Shown here piece after piece: positions 52,366 through 61,426 of a DNA stretch of 64,000 nt. A program made the position numbers and the translations under genes. Position 1 is the stretch's first letter. Every line of letters starts with the position of its first letter. The stretch is taken from the NCBI RefSeq assembly GCF_029224025.1, contig NZ_CP119392.1, positions 705,001 through 769,000 on the forward strand. The letters are read 5' to 3'. The stretch is from Rhodanobacter sp. AS-Z3. Lineage in GTDB: Bacteria; Pseudomonadota; Gammaproteobacteria; Xanthomonadales; Rhodanobacteraceae. The notes below the pieces were generated by a model. That model was not told the origin of the DNA and did not search any database. It saw only the letters and a program-made list of their open reading frames with translations.

Positions 52366-52737
52366 TCAGGCCGAGTGCTTCTTCGGCGCTTTAGCGCGCG
52401 CTGACTTCTTCGCGGGAGCCGGCTTGCACGACTTGCCGCTGGCGCTACAGCAGTTCGCGGTGAGGTAATCCATCAAGTTGGCCATCGTAGCCATGACCGG
52501 CGAGTAATAGATGAAGCGGCCGTCCTGTCGACTGGTGATCAAACCGGCGTGAACCAGTTCTTTCAGGTGGAACGACAGGGTGGCGTTGGCCAGCCCCAGG
52601 GCTTCGGCAATCGCGCTGGCCGCCAGGCCTTCGGGTGCGTGTTCTACCAGCAGGCGATAGACGGCCAATCGCGATTCCTGGGCGAGCGCGGACAGCACCG
52701 CGATCGCTTGTTTGGTCTGCATGATCAAGTTGGCCAT
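52366..52737 (-). CDS. arsR: ArsR-family arsenic-responsive repressor
   Basis: A 123-residue ArsR/SmtB protein: winged helix LSALAQESRLAVYRLL, recognition region GLANATLSFHLKELVHAGL, wing RQDGRFIYYSP. The C-terminal tail holds Cys residues (ANCCSASGKSC) that fit the C-terminal As(III) site type, followed by a Lys-rich end. It is the last gene of arsC-acr3-arsR, 57 bases after acr3. It probably binds the operator at 54391-54416. Start at 52737; an ATG at 52722 is possible. Confidence 0.88.
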   Translation of the reverse strand: MANLIMQTKQAIAVLSALAQESRLAVYRLLVEHAPEGLAASAIAEALGLANATLSFHLKELVHAGLITSRQDGRFIYYSPVMATMANLMDYLTANCCSASGKSCKPAPAKKSARAKAPKKHSA

Positions 52738-52794
52738 TTCACGATGATCTCTGGTGAATCAGTACCAATGCCGCTTTCGGCGGCGGAGACGGCG

Positions 52795-53868
52795 TCAGCG
52801 CTGTGGCGCTTCGTACCACTGCTTGCTGCGGTTGACGATACGCACTACCGAGAGCATTACCGGCACTTCGATCAGCACGCCGACCACGGTGGCCAGAGCG
52901 GCGCCCGAATGCACACCGAACAGACCCACGGCGGTCGCCACCGCCAACTCGAAGAAGTTGCTGGCGCCGATCAGTGCCGAAGGACCGGCCACGCAGTGCG
53001 CCACGCCGAAGTGGCGATTAAGCCAGTACGCCAGCCCGGAGTTGAAATACACCTGGATGATGATCGGTACAGCCAGCATCGCGATGACCGCTGGTTGCGC
53101 CACGATCTGCTTGCCCTGGAAGCCGAACAGCAGCACCAACGTGGCCAATAGTGCGCCCAGCGACAGCGGACCGAGCTTTTGCAGCCATGCCTGCAATTGC
53201 GCGTGGCCGCCGCGCGAAAGCAACTGGCGGCGCAGCAGTACGCTGATCGCCACCGGCACCACGATGTAAAGCAACACCGACAGCAGCAGCGTGTCCCATG
53301 GCACGCTGATGGAGGAGATGCCCAGCAACAGCGCCACGATCGGCGCGAACGCCACCACCATGATGGCGTCGTTCAAGGCGACCTGACTCAGCGTGAAGTT
53401 CGCATCGCCGTGGCACAGGTGGCTCCACACGAACACCATCGCCGTGCACGGTGCGGCGGCGAGCAGGATCAGCCCGGCGATGTAGGAGTCGAGCTGGTCG
53501 GCGGGGAGGTAGCCGGCGAACACATGGCGGATGAAGAGCCAGCCCAGCAAGGCCATCGAAAACGGTTTCACCGCCCAGTTGACGAACAGGGTGACGCCGA
53601 TGCCTTTCCACTGTCGGCGCAAATCACCCAGCGCGCTGAAGTCGATCTTCAGCAGCATCGGGATGATCATCAGCCAGATCAGCGCGGCCACCGGCAGGTT
53701 CACTTGCGCGAGTTGCAGCTTGCCCAGTGCTTCGAAGCTTCCGGGAAGCAGCTGACCCAGCACGGTGCCAGCCACGATACACAGCAGCACCCAGAGGGTG
53801 AGGTAGCGTTCGAAGAAGCTGATCCCGCTGAGGGAAGTCGCCGACGTTGCTGTGGGGAGCTGACTCAT
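52795..53868 (-). CDS. acr3: Arsenite efflux permease, ACR3 type
   Basis: A 357-residue membrane protein with ten helices of the ACR3 (BASS superfamily) arsenite transporters. It has ERYLTLWVLLCIVAGTVLG at the start, MIIPMLLKIDFSAL in TM2, and the conserved Cys/Pro segment LLAAAPCTAMVFVWSHL, where the Cys is required in studied ACR3 proteins. A conserved Glu region also occurs late in the protein. It exports As(III). The ATG overlaps the arsC stop by four bases. Confidence 0.93.
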   Translation of the reverse strand: MSQLPTATSATSLSGISFFERYLTLWVLLCIVAGTVLGQLLPGSFEALGKLQLAQVNLPVAALIWLMIIPMLLKIDFSALGDLRRQWKGIGVTLFVNWAVKPFSMALLGWLFIRHVFAGYLPADQLDSYIAGLILLAAAPCTAMVFVWSHLCHGDANFTLSQVALNDAIMVVAFAPIVALLLGISSISVPWDTLLLSVLLYIVVPVAISVLLRRQLLSRGGHAQLQAWLQKLGPLSLGALLATLVLLFGFQGKQIVAQPAVIAMLAVPIIIQVYFNSGLAYWLNRHFGVAHCVAGPSALIGASNFFELAVATAVGLFGVHSGAALATVVGVLIEVPVMLSVVRIVNRSKQWYEAPQR

Positions 53869-54374
53869 GCGTTCTCCCCGTCGTTGCCGGTGATCATGGC
53901 GATCTGATCCAGCGCTTCCTGCAACGCATTGCGTGGCATCGTTTCCACTGGCAGCTGCAGCAGCGCCGTGATGCGACGCACGATCAGCGCGTGTGCCTGA
54001 CGAAACGCCTCGGTCAGAGCACGGTCACCCTGCGCCGCTGCCGGATCGGGCAAGCCCCAGTGAGCTTTGACGAAGTCGCCGAACAGCACGGGGCAGGCCT
54101 CGTTCGCGGCGTTGTCGCAAACGGTGATCACGATATCCAGAGGCGGCGCACCTGCGTCGGCAAAGCGGTCCCATGATTTGCTGGCGAAGCCCTCGCCGGG
54201 CATGCCGGTGGACTTGAGTTGTTCGAGCGCATGCAGATTGACCCGGCCGGTCGGTTTGCTGCCGGCGCTGAAGGCTTCGAAGCGGCCTTTGCCCAAATGG
54301 TTGAGCGTCGCTTCGGACAGGATGCTGCGGGCGGAGTTGCCGGTGCAGATAAACAGAACGCGGCAGGGGTACAT
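53865..54374 (-). CDS. arsC: Arsenate reductase, low-molecular-weight-phosphatase/thioredoxin type
   Basis: A 169-residue arsenate reductase of the LMW-PTP fold with P-loop FICTGNSARS (Cys10) and the redox shuttle cysteines Cys86 and Cys94 in VCDNAANEACPV, the spacing of thioredoxin-coupled ArsC (Cys10/82/89 in the best-known member). The catalytic Asp lies in WGLPDPAAA. It reduces As(V) to As(III) for export by the overlapping acr3. It heads the leftward ars operon, divergent from arsH. Confidence 0.93.
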   Translation of the reverse strand: MYPCRVLFICTGNSARSILSEATLNHLGKGRFEAFSAGSKPTGRVNLHALEQLKSTGMPGEGFASKSWDRFADAGAPPLDIVITVCDNAANEACPVLFGDFVKAHWGLPDPAAAQGDRALTEAFRQAHALIVRRITALLQLPVETMPRNALQEALDQIAMITGNDGENA

Positions 54375-54390
54375 GTCAGCCTCGGATTGA

Positions 54391-54416
54391 ATTCTATATT
54401 TCCATTATTATAGAAT
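54391..54416. promoter_or_regulatory. ArsR operator in arsC/arsH divergent region
   Basis: ATTCTATA (54391-54398) and TATAGAAT (54409-54416) form a perfect inverted repeat with a 10-base AT-rich spacer, between the divergent arsC and arsH starts. Such AT-rich interrupted palindromes are typical of ArsR operators, and one site here could control both directions. Confidence 0.75.
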
Positions 54417-54450
54417 CGTTTGATCAACACAATGCCGGACCGTAAACTCC

Positions 54451-55185
54451 ATGATGCAGAACCTGCCCAACATAGATCCCGCTGTGCTGCAGACGCCCAG
54501 CGTGGAACGGCTCGGTTTGCCGGCGGATTCCCGCCATCCGCCACGCATCCTGATCCTGTACGGCTCGCTGCGGCCGCAGTCCTTCAGTCGCAAGCTGGCG
54601 CTGGAGGCTGAACGCCTGTTGCGCCAGTTCGGTGCCGAGACGCGCGTGTTCGATCCGCATGAATTGCCGCTACTGGATAGCGTGCCGGCCAGTCACGCCA
54701 AGGTGCAGGAACTGCGTGCGCTGTCGCTATGGTCCGAAGGACAGGTGTGGGTCAGTCCCGAGCGGCACGGCGCGGTGACCGCCGTGTTCAAGAACCAGAT
54801 CGACTGGTTGCCGCTGGAAGACGGCAGCGTACGACCGACCCAGGGCCGCACGCTGGCGGTGATGCAGGTCTGTGGTGGGTCGCAGTCCTTCAACGTGGTG
54901 AACAGCCTGCGACTGCTCGGCCGCTGGATGCGCATGGTGACCATTCCGAATCAGTCATCAGTGGCCAAGGCGTGGCAGGAATTCGATGACGCGGGCCGGA
55001 TGAAACCTTCGCCGTACTACGACCGCGTGGTCGACGTGATGGAGGAGTTGTTCAAATTCACCCTGCTGGTGCGCGACCGCAGCGACTATCTGGTCGATCG
55101 CTACAGCGAGCGCAAGGGTGCCGAAGCGGCGCGCGCCTTGACGGCGGCGGCTAGCGTGGCTGAAAGCACGCCGACCCCGGCGTAA
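54451..55185 (+). CDS. arsH: ArsH NADPH-dependent FMN reductase
   Basis: A 244-residue flavodoxin-like protein with the ArsH pattern: [20 protein letters not shown] for FMN phosphate binding, [32 protein letters not shown] and [20 protein letters not shown]. ArsH oxidises trivalent organoarsenicals or reduces FMN/quinones with NADPH. It starts at tandem ATGs (54451), lacking a strong ribosome site, 35 bases right of the ArsR operator. Confidence 0.93.
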   Translation: MMQNLPNIDPAVLQTPSVERLGLPADSRHPPRILILYGSLRPQSFSRKLALEAERLLRQFGAETRVFDPHELPLLDSVPASHAKVQELRALSLWSEGQVWVSPERHGAVTAVFKNQIDWLPLEDGSVRPTQGRTLAVMQVCGGSQSFNVVNSLRLLGRWMRMVTIPNQSSVAKAWQEFDDAGRMKPSPYYDRVVDVMEELFKFTLLVRDRSDYLVDRYSERKGAEAARALTAAASVAESTPTPA

Positions 55186-55304
55186 GTTCTGCTCACGGCC
55201 ACGGCCATAGTGACGGCTGCAGCCTGCGCCTCGCCGCATGTCAGCAGGACGGGGCCGTCGATGGTGGTCGCGGCCGCATGGCAGAGACGCCGCCTAGCGG
55301 CAAA

Positions 55305-56201
55305 TCACTCCAGCCATTCACCTGCTGCATCTGGTTCCAACAACGCGCGCAATAGCGGGTTGGGAAAGCGTCGCTTCAGGGTGACTGCGAAGAAGGTCTC
55401 GCTCAGTTGCGGCAATTGGTGGACTTCCACCAGCAGTCCGCTGGCGAGCTCATCCTTGACCACGATCGGCGGTACCACAGCCACGCCGATGTCTTCGCGC
55501 GCGAGCAGTCGCATCATCGCCATGTCGTCCACTTCCGCAGCCACACGTACGCGCAGTCCCATCCGGTCGATCAGCGCATCGAAGCCAATACGCACGCTGC
55601 TTTCCATGGTCGGCAAGACCAGCGGTTCGCGCGTCAGCAAGCTGGCCAGCGTGCCACCCTTGCCGATGCGCGCGGGCGTACCGATCAGACTGACTGGCTG
55701 CTCGGCAATCGGGTGGGATATCCACGGAGTGGCGGCATCGCGCGGCGGCGCCACGTTGACCAGCACCACGTCGAGCCGGTGTGCTTCGAGACTTTGCAGC
55801 AGGTAGGCGGTGGTGCCGGAACGCACGATCACTTCCACGTTCTCGCGTGACAGCAGTGGTCGCAGGAAGCCGATCTGGAAATTTCGTGACAGCGTGGCCA
55901 GCGCACCTACGCGGAGGATGGATCGGCGCTCTTCGCGCCGACCGTTCAACGTTGCCAGCAACTCCGCGCCGCCGGCAAAAATGGTCTCCGCGTGGTCGAA
56001 CGCGATGCGGCCCGCTTCGGTCAATAGCAGCTGTCGTCCGGTTCGCTCGAACAAGTCGTGCCCCAGTTGCGTCTCCAGCTTCTTGATCTGGATCGAAAGC
56101 GCAGACTGCGACACCAGCAGCTTCTCAGCGGTACGCGTGAGATTGCCCTCGCGCGCCACGGCCCAGAAATAACGCAGGTGGTTGTAGTTGAGACCGGCCA
56201 T
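55305..56201 (-). CDS. LysR-family regulator of the DAB operon
   Basis: A 298-residue LysR protein of the NhaR-like branch. Its N-terminal HTH shows LNYNHLRYFWAVAREGNLTR, LLVSQSALSIQIKKLE and FERTGRQLLLTEAG; its effector domain covers 95-290. It is divergent from dabB, separated by 104 bases with inverted repeats. LysR regulators of inorganic-carbon uptake (CbbR/CcmR types) sit beside DAB operons in autotrophs. Here it may sense a carbon or nitrogen metabolite; the ligand is unknown. Confidence 0.88.
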   Translation of the reverse strand: MAGLNYNHLRYFWAVAREGNLTRTAEKLLVSQSALSIQIKKLETQLGHDLFERTGRQLLLTEAGRIAFDHAETIFAGGAELLATLNGRREERRSILRVGALATLSRNFQIGFLRPLLSRENVEVIVRSGTTAYLLQSLEAHRLDVVLVNVAPPRDAATPWISHPIAEQPVSLIGTPARIGKGGTLASLLTREPLVLPTMESSVRIGFDALIDRMGLRVRVAAEVDDMAMMRLLAREDIGVAVVPPIVVKDELASGLLVEVHQLPQLSETFFAVTLKRRFPNPLLRALLEPDAAGEWLE

Positions 56202-56205
56202 GCAG

Positions 56206-56255
56206 CATTCTATTTCATGTATGGATAAGTTTCATACAATGAATTTTATAGAATG
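56206..56255. promoter_or_regulatory. Nested inverted repeats in LysR/dabB divergent region
   Basis: An outer perfect repeat, CATTCTAT (56206-56213) with ATAGAATG (56248-56255), encloses an inner near-palindrome TTCATGTATG (56214-56223) with CATACAATGAA (56233-56243). This is an AT-rich patch in GC-rich DNA that fits LysR recognition and activation sites plus the promoter. The outer half-site resembles the ars operator half-site ATTCTATA. Confidence 0.6.
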
Positions 56256-56305
56256 ATTACTCTGGCGTACCTTCTCCGCGGATCACTTGACCCACGGAGA
56301 ACCCG

Positions 56306-57892
56306 ATGCCATCCACGCTTGCCACCCTGGTGCTGCTCGCCCCGGCAGGATTGTTGCTAGCCGCGCTGCTGCCACTGGGTTCGCCGCGCCGGCAGCCGAT
56401 ATGGCGGCTGCGCATCAGTCGTCTGGCAACGTTGTCTGCGCTGTTGCTGGCGATCCTCGCCACGGCGCTGACGGCCGGTGTCGGGGCGATGACCAGCCCG
56501 CTGCTGGGGCTTGCCGGCATCGGCCTGTCGGTTCGGCTCGACGCGATCAGCTGCAGCATGTTTCTGCTGGTCGCCTTTGTCGGCGTGATCGTGGTGCAGT
56601 ACAGCCGCAACTACCTGGACGGCGATCCGCGGCAAAGTGAATTCATGACGGGGCTCTGCCTGACCCTGGCCGCGGTGATGCTGGTGGTCGTGGCCGGCAA
56701 CCTGAGTCAATTGGTGCTGGCGTGGATGGCCACCAGCTTGTCGCTGCATCGGCTGCTGGTGTTCTATCGCGAGCGCCAGCCGGCACGCATCGCGGCACGC
56801 AAAAAATTCATGGTCGCGCGGCTCGGCGATGCGTGTCTGATCGGTGCCAGCGTGCTGCTGGTCGGCACGTTCGGCAGCAGCGATATCGCGACGATTCTGG
56901 CGCGCGCGCAGAGTCTTTCACCGACTACGACGCCGGGCTTGCTGCAGCTGGCTGCCTTGTTGATCGGTATTGCCGCCTTGCTGAAATCGGCGCAGTTTCC
57001 CAGCCATGGCTGGTTGCCCGAAGTGATGGACACACCTACCCCGGTATCCGCGCTGCTGCATGCGGGCATCATCAACGCCGGTGGCTTCCTGATGATTCGC
57101 TTTGCCGACGTCATGCTGCTGTCGGCACCGACGCTGCACTTCATCGCGCTGATCGGCGGGTTCACTGCGCTGTTCGGCGGCGTCGTCATGCTGACCCAGA
57201 CCAGCGTGAAAGGCTCGCTGGCCTGGTCAACCGTGGCGCAGATGGGTTTCATGACCTTGCAGTGTGGCCTCGGCGCGTTCGCCATTGCGCTGCTGCATCT
57301 GGTCACGCACTCGCTGTACAAGGCACACGCCTTCCTCTCCTCGGGCAGTGTGGTCGAGCTGCAGGCGATCCCCCGCCACCACCAGCCGCGCGTATGGCCG
57401 GTGGTGTGGAGCCTGCTGCTGGCACTGGGCATGTACGGCCTGCTGGGCTGGCTGTTTGGCGTGTTTGCCCGCGACGAGGCGGCGGTGCTGACGTTGGGTG
57501 CGATCCTGGTGATGGGCGTCAGCATGCTGATGGCCCCGACGCTGCAGGGAACGCGCAGCACCAGCCTCGTCCTGCGCACCCTCGCTGCCGCGGGCGCCAC
57601 CACGATCATCTATTTCGTACTGGAAACCGCGGTGACCCGGCTGACCGCCACCTGCCTGCCGGCGATACCCGAAGCGGGTCCGGCAGGGCTGCTGATCATG
57701 GGGCTGGCGATCATCTCGTTCGCCACGGTGACCTTGTTGCAAAGCCTGGCGCCACGCTGGATCCATCGCCCGGCCTGGCGCGCCGCGCGCGTGCATCTGG
57801 CCAACGGGCTGTACGTCAACGCGTGGTTCAATCGCTGGATCGGTGCACTGCGCCAGCGCGAACCCCTCCGTCAGCCCACCCATGTCGCTTGA
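56306..57892 (+). CDS. dabB: DabB, NuoL-like proton-channel subunit of DAB inorganic-carbon transporter
   Basis: A 528-residue NADH-dehydrogenase-subunit-5-like protein with about 13 helices. It has SRNYLDGDPRQSEFMTGL, ARKKFMVARLGDACL, a segment with FPSHGWLPEVMDTPTPVSAL and HAGIINAGGFL, and HLVTHSLYKAHAFLSSGSVV, all lining the proton path in NuoL relatives. Its partner, directly downstream, is a DUF2309 protein, so this is DabB rather than a respiratory subunit. GGAGAACCCG places the ATG at 56306. DabB passes protons inward to energise CO2 hydration by DabA. Confidence 0.92.
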   Translation: MPSTLATLVLLAPAGLLLAALLPLGSPRRQPIWRLRISRLATLSALLLAILATALTAGVGAMTSPLLGLAGIGLSVRLDAISCSMFLLVAFVGVIVVQYSRNYLDGDPRQSEFMTGLCLTLAAVMLVVVAGNLSQLVLAWMATSLSLHRLLVFYRERQPARIAARKKFMVARLGDACLIGASVLLVGTFGSSDIATILARAQSLSPTTTPGLLQLAALLIGIAALLKSAQFPSHGWLPEVMDTPTPVSALLHAGIINAGGFLMIRFADVMLLSAPTLHFIALIGGFTALFGGVVMLTQTSVKGSLAWSTVAQMGFMTLQCGLGAFAIALLHLVTHSLYKAHAFLSSGSVVELQAIPRHHQPRVWPVVWSLLLALGMYGLLGWLFGVFARDEAAVLTLGAILVMGVSMLMAPTLQGTRSTSLVLRTLAAAGATTIIYFVLETAVTRLTATCLPAIPEAGPAGLLIMGLAIISFATVTLLQSLAPRWIHRPAWRAARVHLANGLYVNAWFNRWIGALRQREPLRQPTHVA

Positions 57893-57905
57893 GGAGTCGT
57901 ACCCG

Positions 57906-60416
57906 ATGAATGCCACCGCCCTGAAGTTGCATGAAACAGACGCCACCGTGTTGCCGGCTCTGGCCCCTGCCGCGAACGTTGCGCGCGATGCTGCCGAGCG
58001 TGCCGGGCGCCGGCTGGCTCCGCTGTGGCCGCTGAAGCACTTTGTGGCAGTCAATCCGTTTCTCGGGCTGACTGATCACACCTTCGTCGATGCGGCACGC
58101 GTGATGGGTCAGGCAGCCGGCGCACAGATGACCATGCCGCGTGCGTTCTATCTCGATGCCATCGCCGAGGGCCGGATCAGCGAGCGCGACATTGCCGAGG
58201 CACTGCAACGTGCCGACGGCACCACGACATCACTGTACGACCTGGCCGCGTTTCGTCGCGAACTGCGCAGCGTACCCACGCCGGTGCCCGAGGCACACCC
58301 GACGGTGGCCGACGCCGCCAGCCGCGCGACCGGATACGACTGGGCTGAACTGGCAAGCGAACGCATTTCGCTGTGGGCAGCGAGCCACTTCGACGAAGGG
58401 CAGGCACCGTGGCTTTCGCCGTCGCGGCATCTGGGCCCGTATGCCGCCTGGCGACAGGACGCGCTGCTCGATCGTACGCCGCAGGTCATGGGGCTTGCCG
58501 GCTTTTGTCGCAGCGTCCAGGCGTTGCCAGAGACGGCCGAGGCGATGATCAGCGTGGGTGTCGCGCGTCTGCAGATCAGTGAGTCTGGCCTCACCGCCTA
58601 CTTCCACCGCTTGCTGATGAGCGTGAGCGGATGGGCGGGCTATGCGCGTTACCGCGTCTGGCAGAGCGAATTGCGTCAGCGCAGCGACAACACCTTGCTG
58701 GAATTGCTGGCGGTGCGGTTGGCGTGGGATGTGGCCATTCTGGACGCCTTGCGTGGCGATGATGCGGTGGTTTCCGCGTGGCAGCAGGCGCGCCGGCAAT
58801 ATGACGTCACACCAACCGTCGATCGCGGCCTTGCACTGGATCACCTGTTGCAATCGGCCTACGAGATTGCCTGGCAACGTGGCTTCATCGCCACGCTGGG
58901 GCAGGCACGCGCGCCGATCACCACGCAGCGAAAAGCGGTGCAAGCGGCATTCTGCATCGACGTGCGATCCGAGGTGTTCCGGCGCGCGCTGGAGAGCGCG
59001 TCGCCCGACGTGGACACGATCGGCTTTGCCGGCTTCTTCGGCATGCCGATCGAGTTCGTGCCGCTGGGGCGCACACACGGTGGCGCGCAGTGCCCGGTCT
59101 TGCTGGCGCCAACGATCACCGTCCGTGAGCAAGTGAAGGCCGCTTCACCGCAACAGACCACCGATATCGTCGCTCTGCGGCAATTACGACTGCGCGGCGC
59201 GGCTGCCTGGCGCTGGTTCAAGCTGGCTGCCGTGTCCTCCTTCGCCTATGTCGAAGCGATGGGCTGGATCTATGCAGGCAAGCTGCTTACCGACAGTTTC
59301 GGTTTCACCCGGCCGGTGCCGCCGCCGAAGACCGACGGCCTGGACGCTGACGTAGCCGCCCGGCGGGTGCCCGGCATCGAGCCGGAGTTTCTCGGCAGCG
59401 TAGCGACGGGTCTGGCGCTGGATACCCGTGTGAAGCTCGCCGAAGGCGCCTTGAAGGCGATGTCGTTGCGCGCAGACTTCGCGCGGCTGGTGCTGTTTGC
59501 CGGACACGGCGCCAGCTCGATCAACAACCCGCATGCCAGCGGACTGGATTGTGGCGCCTGCGGGGGTCATTCCGGCGAAGCCAATGCGCGCGTGGCGGCT
59601 GCGGTACTCAACGACCCCCGTGTGCGTCGCGAGCTGGGGCGGCGAGGGATCACGATTCCGGCCGACACCTGGTTCATCGGCGCGCTGCACAACACCACCA
59701 CCGATCAGCTGACCATCTTCGATCAGGACCAGTTGCCCGCAACCCACGCAGACGATCTGGCGCGTCTGCAAAGCTGGCTGGCAGCCGCCGGCGAGCGGGC
59801 CCGTCTGGAACGCGCCGGTTCGCTGAATCTGCGCCGTGGCCAATCCATTGATGACCAGATCATGGCGCGCAGCGCGGACTGGAGTCAGGTGCGTCCCGAA
59901 TGGGGTTTGGCCGGCTGCGCCGCCTATATCGTGGCCCCGCGCCAGCGCACGGCTGGACTGGATCTGGCTGGCCGGGCCTTCCTCAACTCCTACGACTGGC
60001 AGCAAGACGAAGGTTTCGCGGTGCTGGAATCGATCATGACCGCACCGATGGTGGTGGGGGCGTGGATCAACCTGCAGTACTACGCTTCGGCCGTGGACAA
60101 CCGCGTATTCGGCTGCGGCAACAAGGTGCTGCATAACGTGGTCGGCAAACTCGGCGTGCTCGAAGGCACCGGTGGCGACCTGCGCACCGGCTTGCCATGG
60201 CAGTCGGTGCATGACGGTGAACGACTGATTCACGAGCCGCTGCGCATGGCGGTTTTCATCGCCGCACCGGTTGCCGCGATCAACGCCATCATCGCCAAAC
60301 ACGAGTCCGTCCGTCAGCTGGTTGACCACGGTTGGGTGCACCTCTTCGCGCTGGCTGAAGCCTCGTTGCCGATGCAGCGCTACCGCGGCGCGCTGCAGTG
60401 GGAGAACGCGGCATGA
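57906..60416 (+). CDS. dabA: DabA, DUF2309 carbonic-anhydrase-like subunit of DAB transporter
   Basis: An 836-residue DUF2309 protein. The beta-carbonic-anhydrase-like zinc site is visible: Cys350 and Asp352 in FCIDVRSEVFRR, His534 in GHGASS and Cys549 in LDCGACGG, the same order and spacing as in the studied Halothiobacillus DabA (Cys351, Asp353, His524, Cys539). The N-terminus has WPLKHFVAVNPFLGL. GAGGAG about 9 bases upstream fixes the ATG at 57906. It should hydrate CO2 vectorially to trap bicarbonate in the cytosol, powered through DabB. Its stop overlaps the next gene (ATGA). Confidence 0.94.
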   Translation: MNATALKLHETDATVLPALAPAANVARDAAERAGRRLAPLWPLKHFVAVNPFLGLTDHTFVDAARVMGQAAGAQMTMPRAFYLDAIAEGRISERDIAEALQRADGTTTSLYDLAAFRRELRSVPTPVPEAHPTVADAASRATGYDWAELASERISLWAASHFDEGQAPWLSPSRHLGPYAAWRQDALLDRTPQVMGLAGFCRSVQALPETAEAMISVGVARLQISESGLTAYFHRLLMSVSGWAGYARYRVWQSELRQRSDNTLLELLAVRLAWDVAILDALRGDDAVVSAWQQARRQYDVTPTVDRGLALDHLLQSAYEIAWQRGFIATLGQARAPITTQRKAVQAAFCIDVRSEVFRRALESASPDVDTIGFAGFFGMPIEFVPLGRTHGGAQCPVLLAPTITVREQVKAASPQQTTDIVALRQLRLRGAAAWRWFKLAAVSSFAYVEAMGWIYAGKLLTDSFGFTRPVPPPKTDGLDADVAARRVPGIEPEFLGSVATGLALDTRVKLAEGALKAMSLRADFARLVLFAGHGASSINNPHASGLDCGACGGHSGEANARVAAAVLNDPRVRRELGRRGITIPADTWFIGALHNTTTDQLTIFDQDQLPATHADDLARLQSWLAAAGERARLERAGSLNLRRGQSIDDQIMARSADWSQVRPEWGLAGCAAYIVAPRQRTAGLDLAGRAFLNSYDWQQDEGFAVLESIMTAPMVVGAWINLQYYASAVDNRVFGCGNKVLHNVVGKLGVLEGTGGDLRTGLPWQSVHDGERLIHEPLRMAVFIAAPVAAINAIIAKHESVRQLVDHGWVHLFALAEASLPMQRYRGALQWENAA

Positions 60417-61426
60417 GCGAGCCGGTCGGCGGGGCAGGCGAGCGTTCATCGGCAGCGGTCGCGGCTGAGGTCATGGACGCGGTGCGCGCGCTGCGTCGTG
60501 GCGGTTTGATCGGGCTACCCACCGAGACCGTCTATGGCTTGGGTGCGGATGCCAGCAATCCGCAGGCGGTTGCGCGGATCTTCGCGGCCAAGGAGCGGCC
60601 CGCCAACCATCCGCTGATTGTCCATCTGCACCGCCCTCGCCAGATGGCGGTATGGGCCCGCGCGGTGCCGCTGGCCGCGTGGGAACTGGCCGAGGCGTGC
60701 TGGCCCGGTCCCTTGACCTTGATCCTGCCGCGCAGTTCGATGGTCGCCGATGCGGTCACCGGTGGACTCGACACGGTGGCCCTGCGCGTTCCGGCGCATC
60801 CGCTGGCCTTGCAAGTGCTGGAGGAATTCGGCGGTGGCATCGCCGCGCCTTCGGCCAATCGGCACAAAAAGATCAGCCCCACTACCGCTCAGGACGTGCG
60901 CGACGAACTGGGTGACAAGGTTGATGTGCTGCTGGATGGTGGACCCTGCCGCGTAGGTATCGAGTCCACCATCGTCGACCTGTCCACGGGTACACTGCGC
61001 GTACTTCGACCCGGCGCGATCGCGGCGGCTGAGCTGCAGCAGATCACCGGGCTTGCGGTGGATCAAACGATCGAAGCGTCGCTGCGCTGCCCTGGCAGGA
61101 TGGATCTGCACTATGCGCCGCAGGCCATGGTGCTACCGGTACCGCTCGAGCAAGTGCCGCACGAGCTGGCACAGCAGATGGCGCGCGGCGCGCGGGTAGG
61201 CGTGCTGTCGGCGCAGCGCGGACCGGCCTGGCCGGGGAATATCCCGTGGCTGCCGCTGGGCACGTCACCTGCCGAGCAGGCGCAGCAGTTGTATCAGCGC
61301 CTGCGCGAAGCGGATCGCATGCGGCTGGACGTACTGATCGTGGTTGCGCCGAGCGATGACGGACTGGGCTGTGCGCTGCGCGATCGCCTGTGGCGGGCGG
61401 CCGGCCGTGGCGCGGCGCCGGCGTGA
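60413..61426 (+). CDS. Sua5/YwlC-type L-threonylcarbamoyladenylate synthase within dab operon
   Basis: A 337-residue protein with a YrdC domain (about 20-205) and a C-terminal Sua5 domain. Conserved elements are GLPTETVYGLGADA, the KxR-type pair in FAAKERPANHPLIVH, WPGPLTLILPRS, APSANRHKKISPTTA, GPCRVGIESTIVD and HYAP in the inter-domain linker. Family members make threonylcarbamoyl-AMP from threonine, ATP and bicarbonate for tRNA t6A. Its ATG overlaps the dabA stop and its stop overlaps cysD (GTGA), so it is co-translated with a bicarbonate-trapping system. It may be a second, specialised copy; whether another tsaC exists elsewhere cannot be seen. Confidence 0.9.
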   Translation: MSEPVGGAGERSSAAVAAEVMDAVRALRRGGLIGLPTETVYGLGADASNPQAVARIFAAKERPANHPLIVHLHRPRQMAVWARAVPLAAWELAEACWPGPLTLILPRSSMVADAVTGGLDTVALRVPAHPLALQVLEEFGGGIAAPSANRHKKISPTTAQDVRDELGDKVDVLLDGGPCRVGIESTIVDLSTGTLRVLRPGAIAAAELQQITGLAVDQTIEASLRCPGRMDLHYAPQAMVLPVPLEQVPHELAQQMARGARVGVLSAQRGPAWPGNIPWLPLGTSPAEQAQQLYQRLREADRMRLDVLIVVAPSDDGLGCALRDRLWRAAGRGAAPA

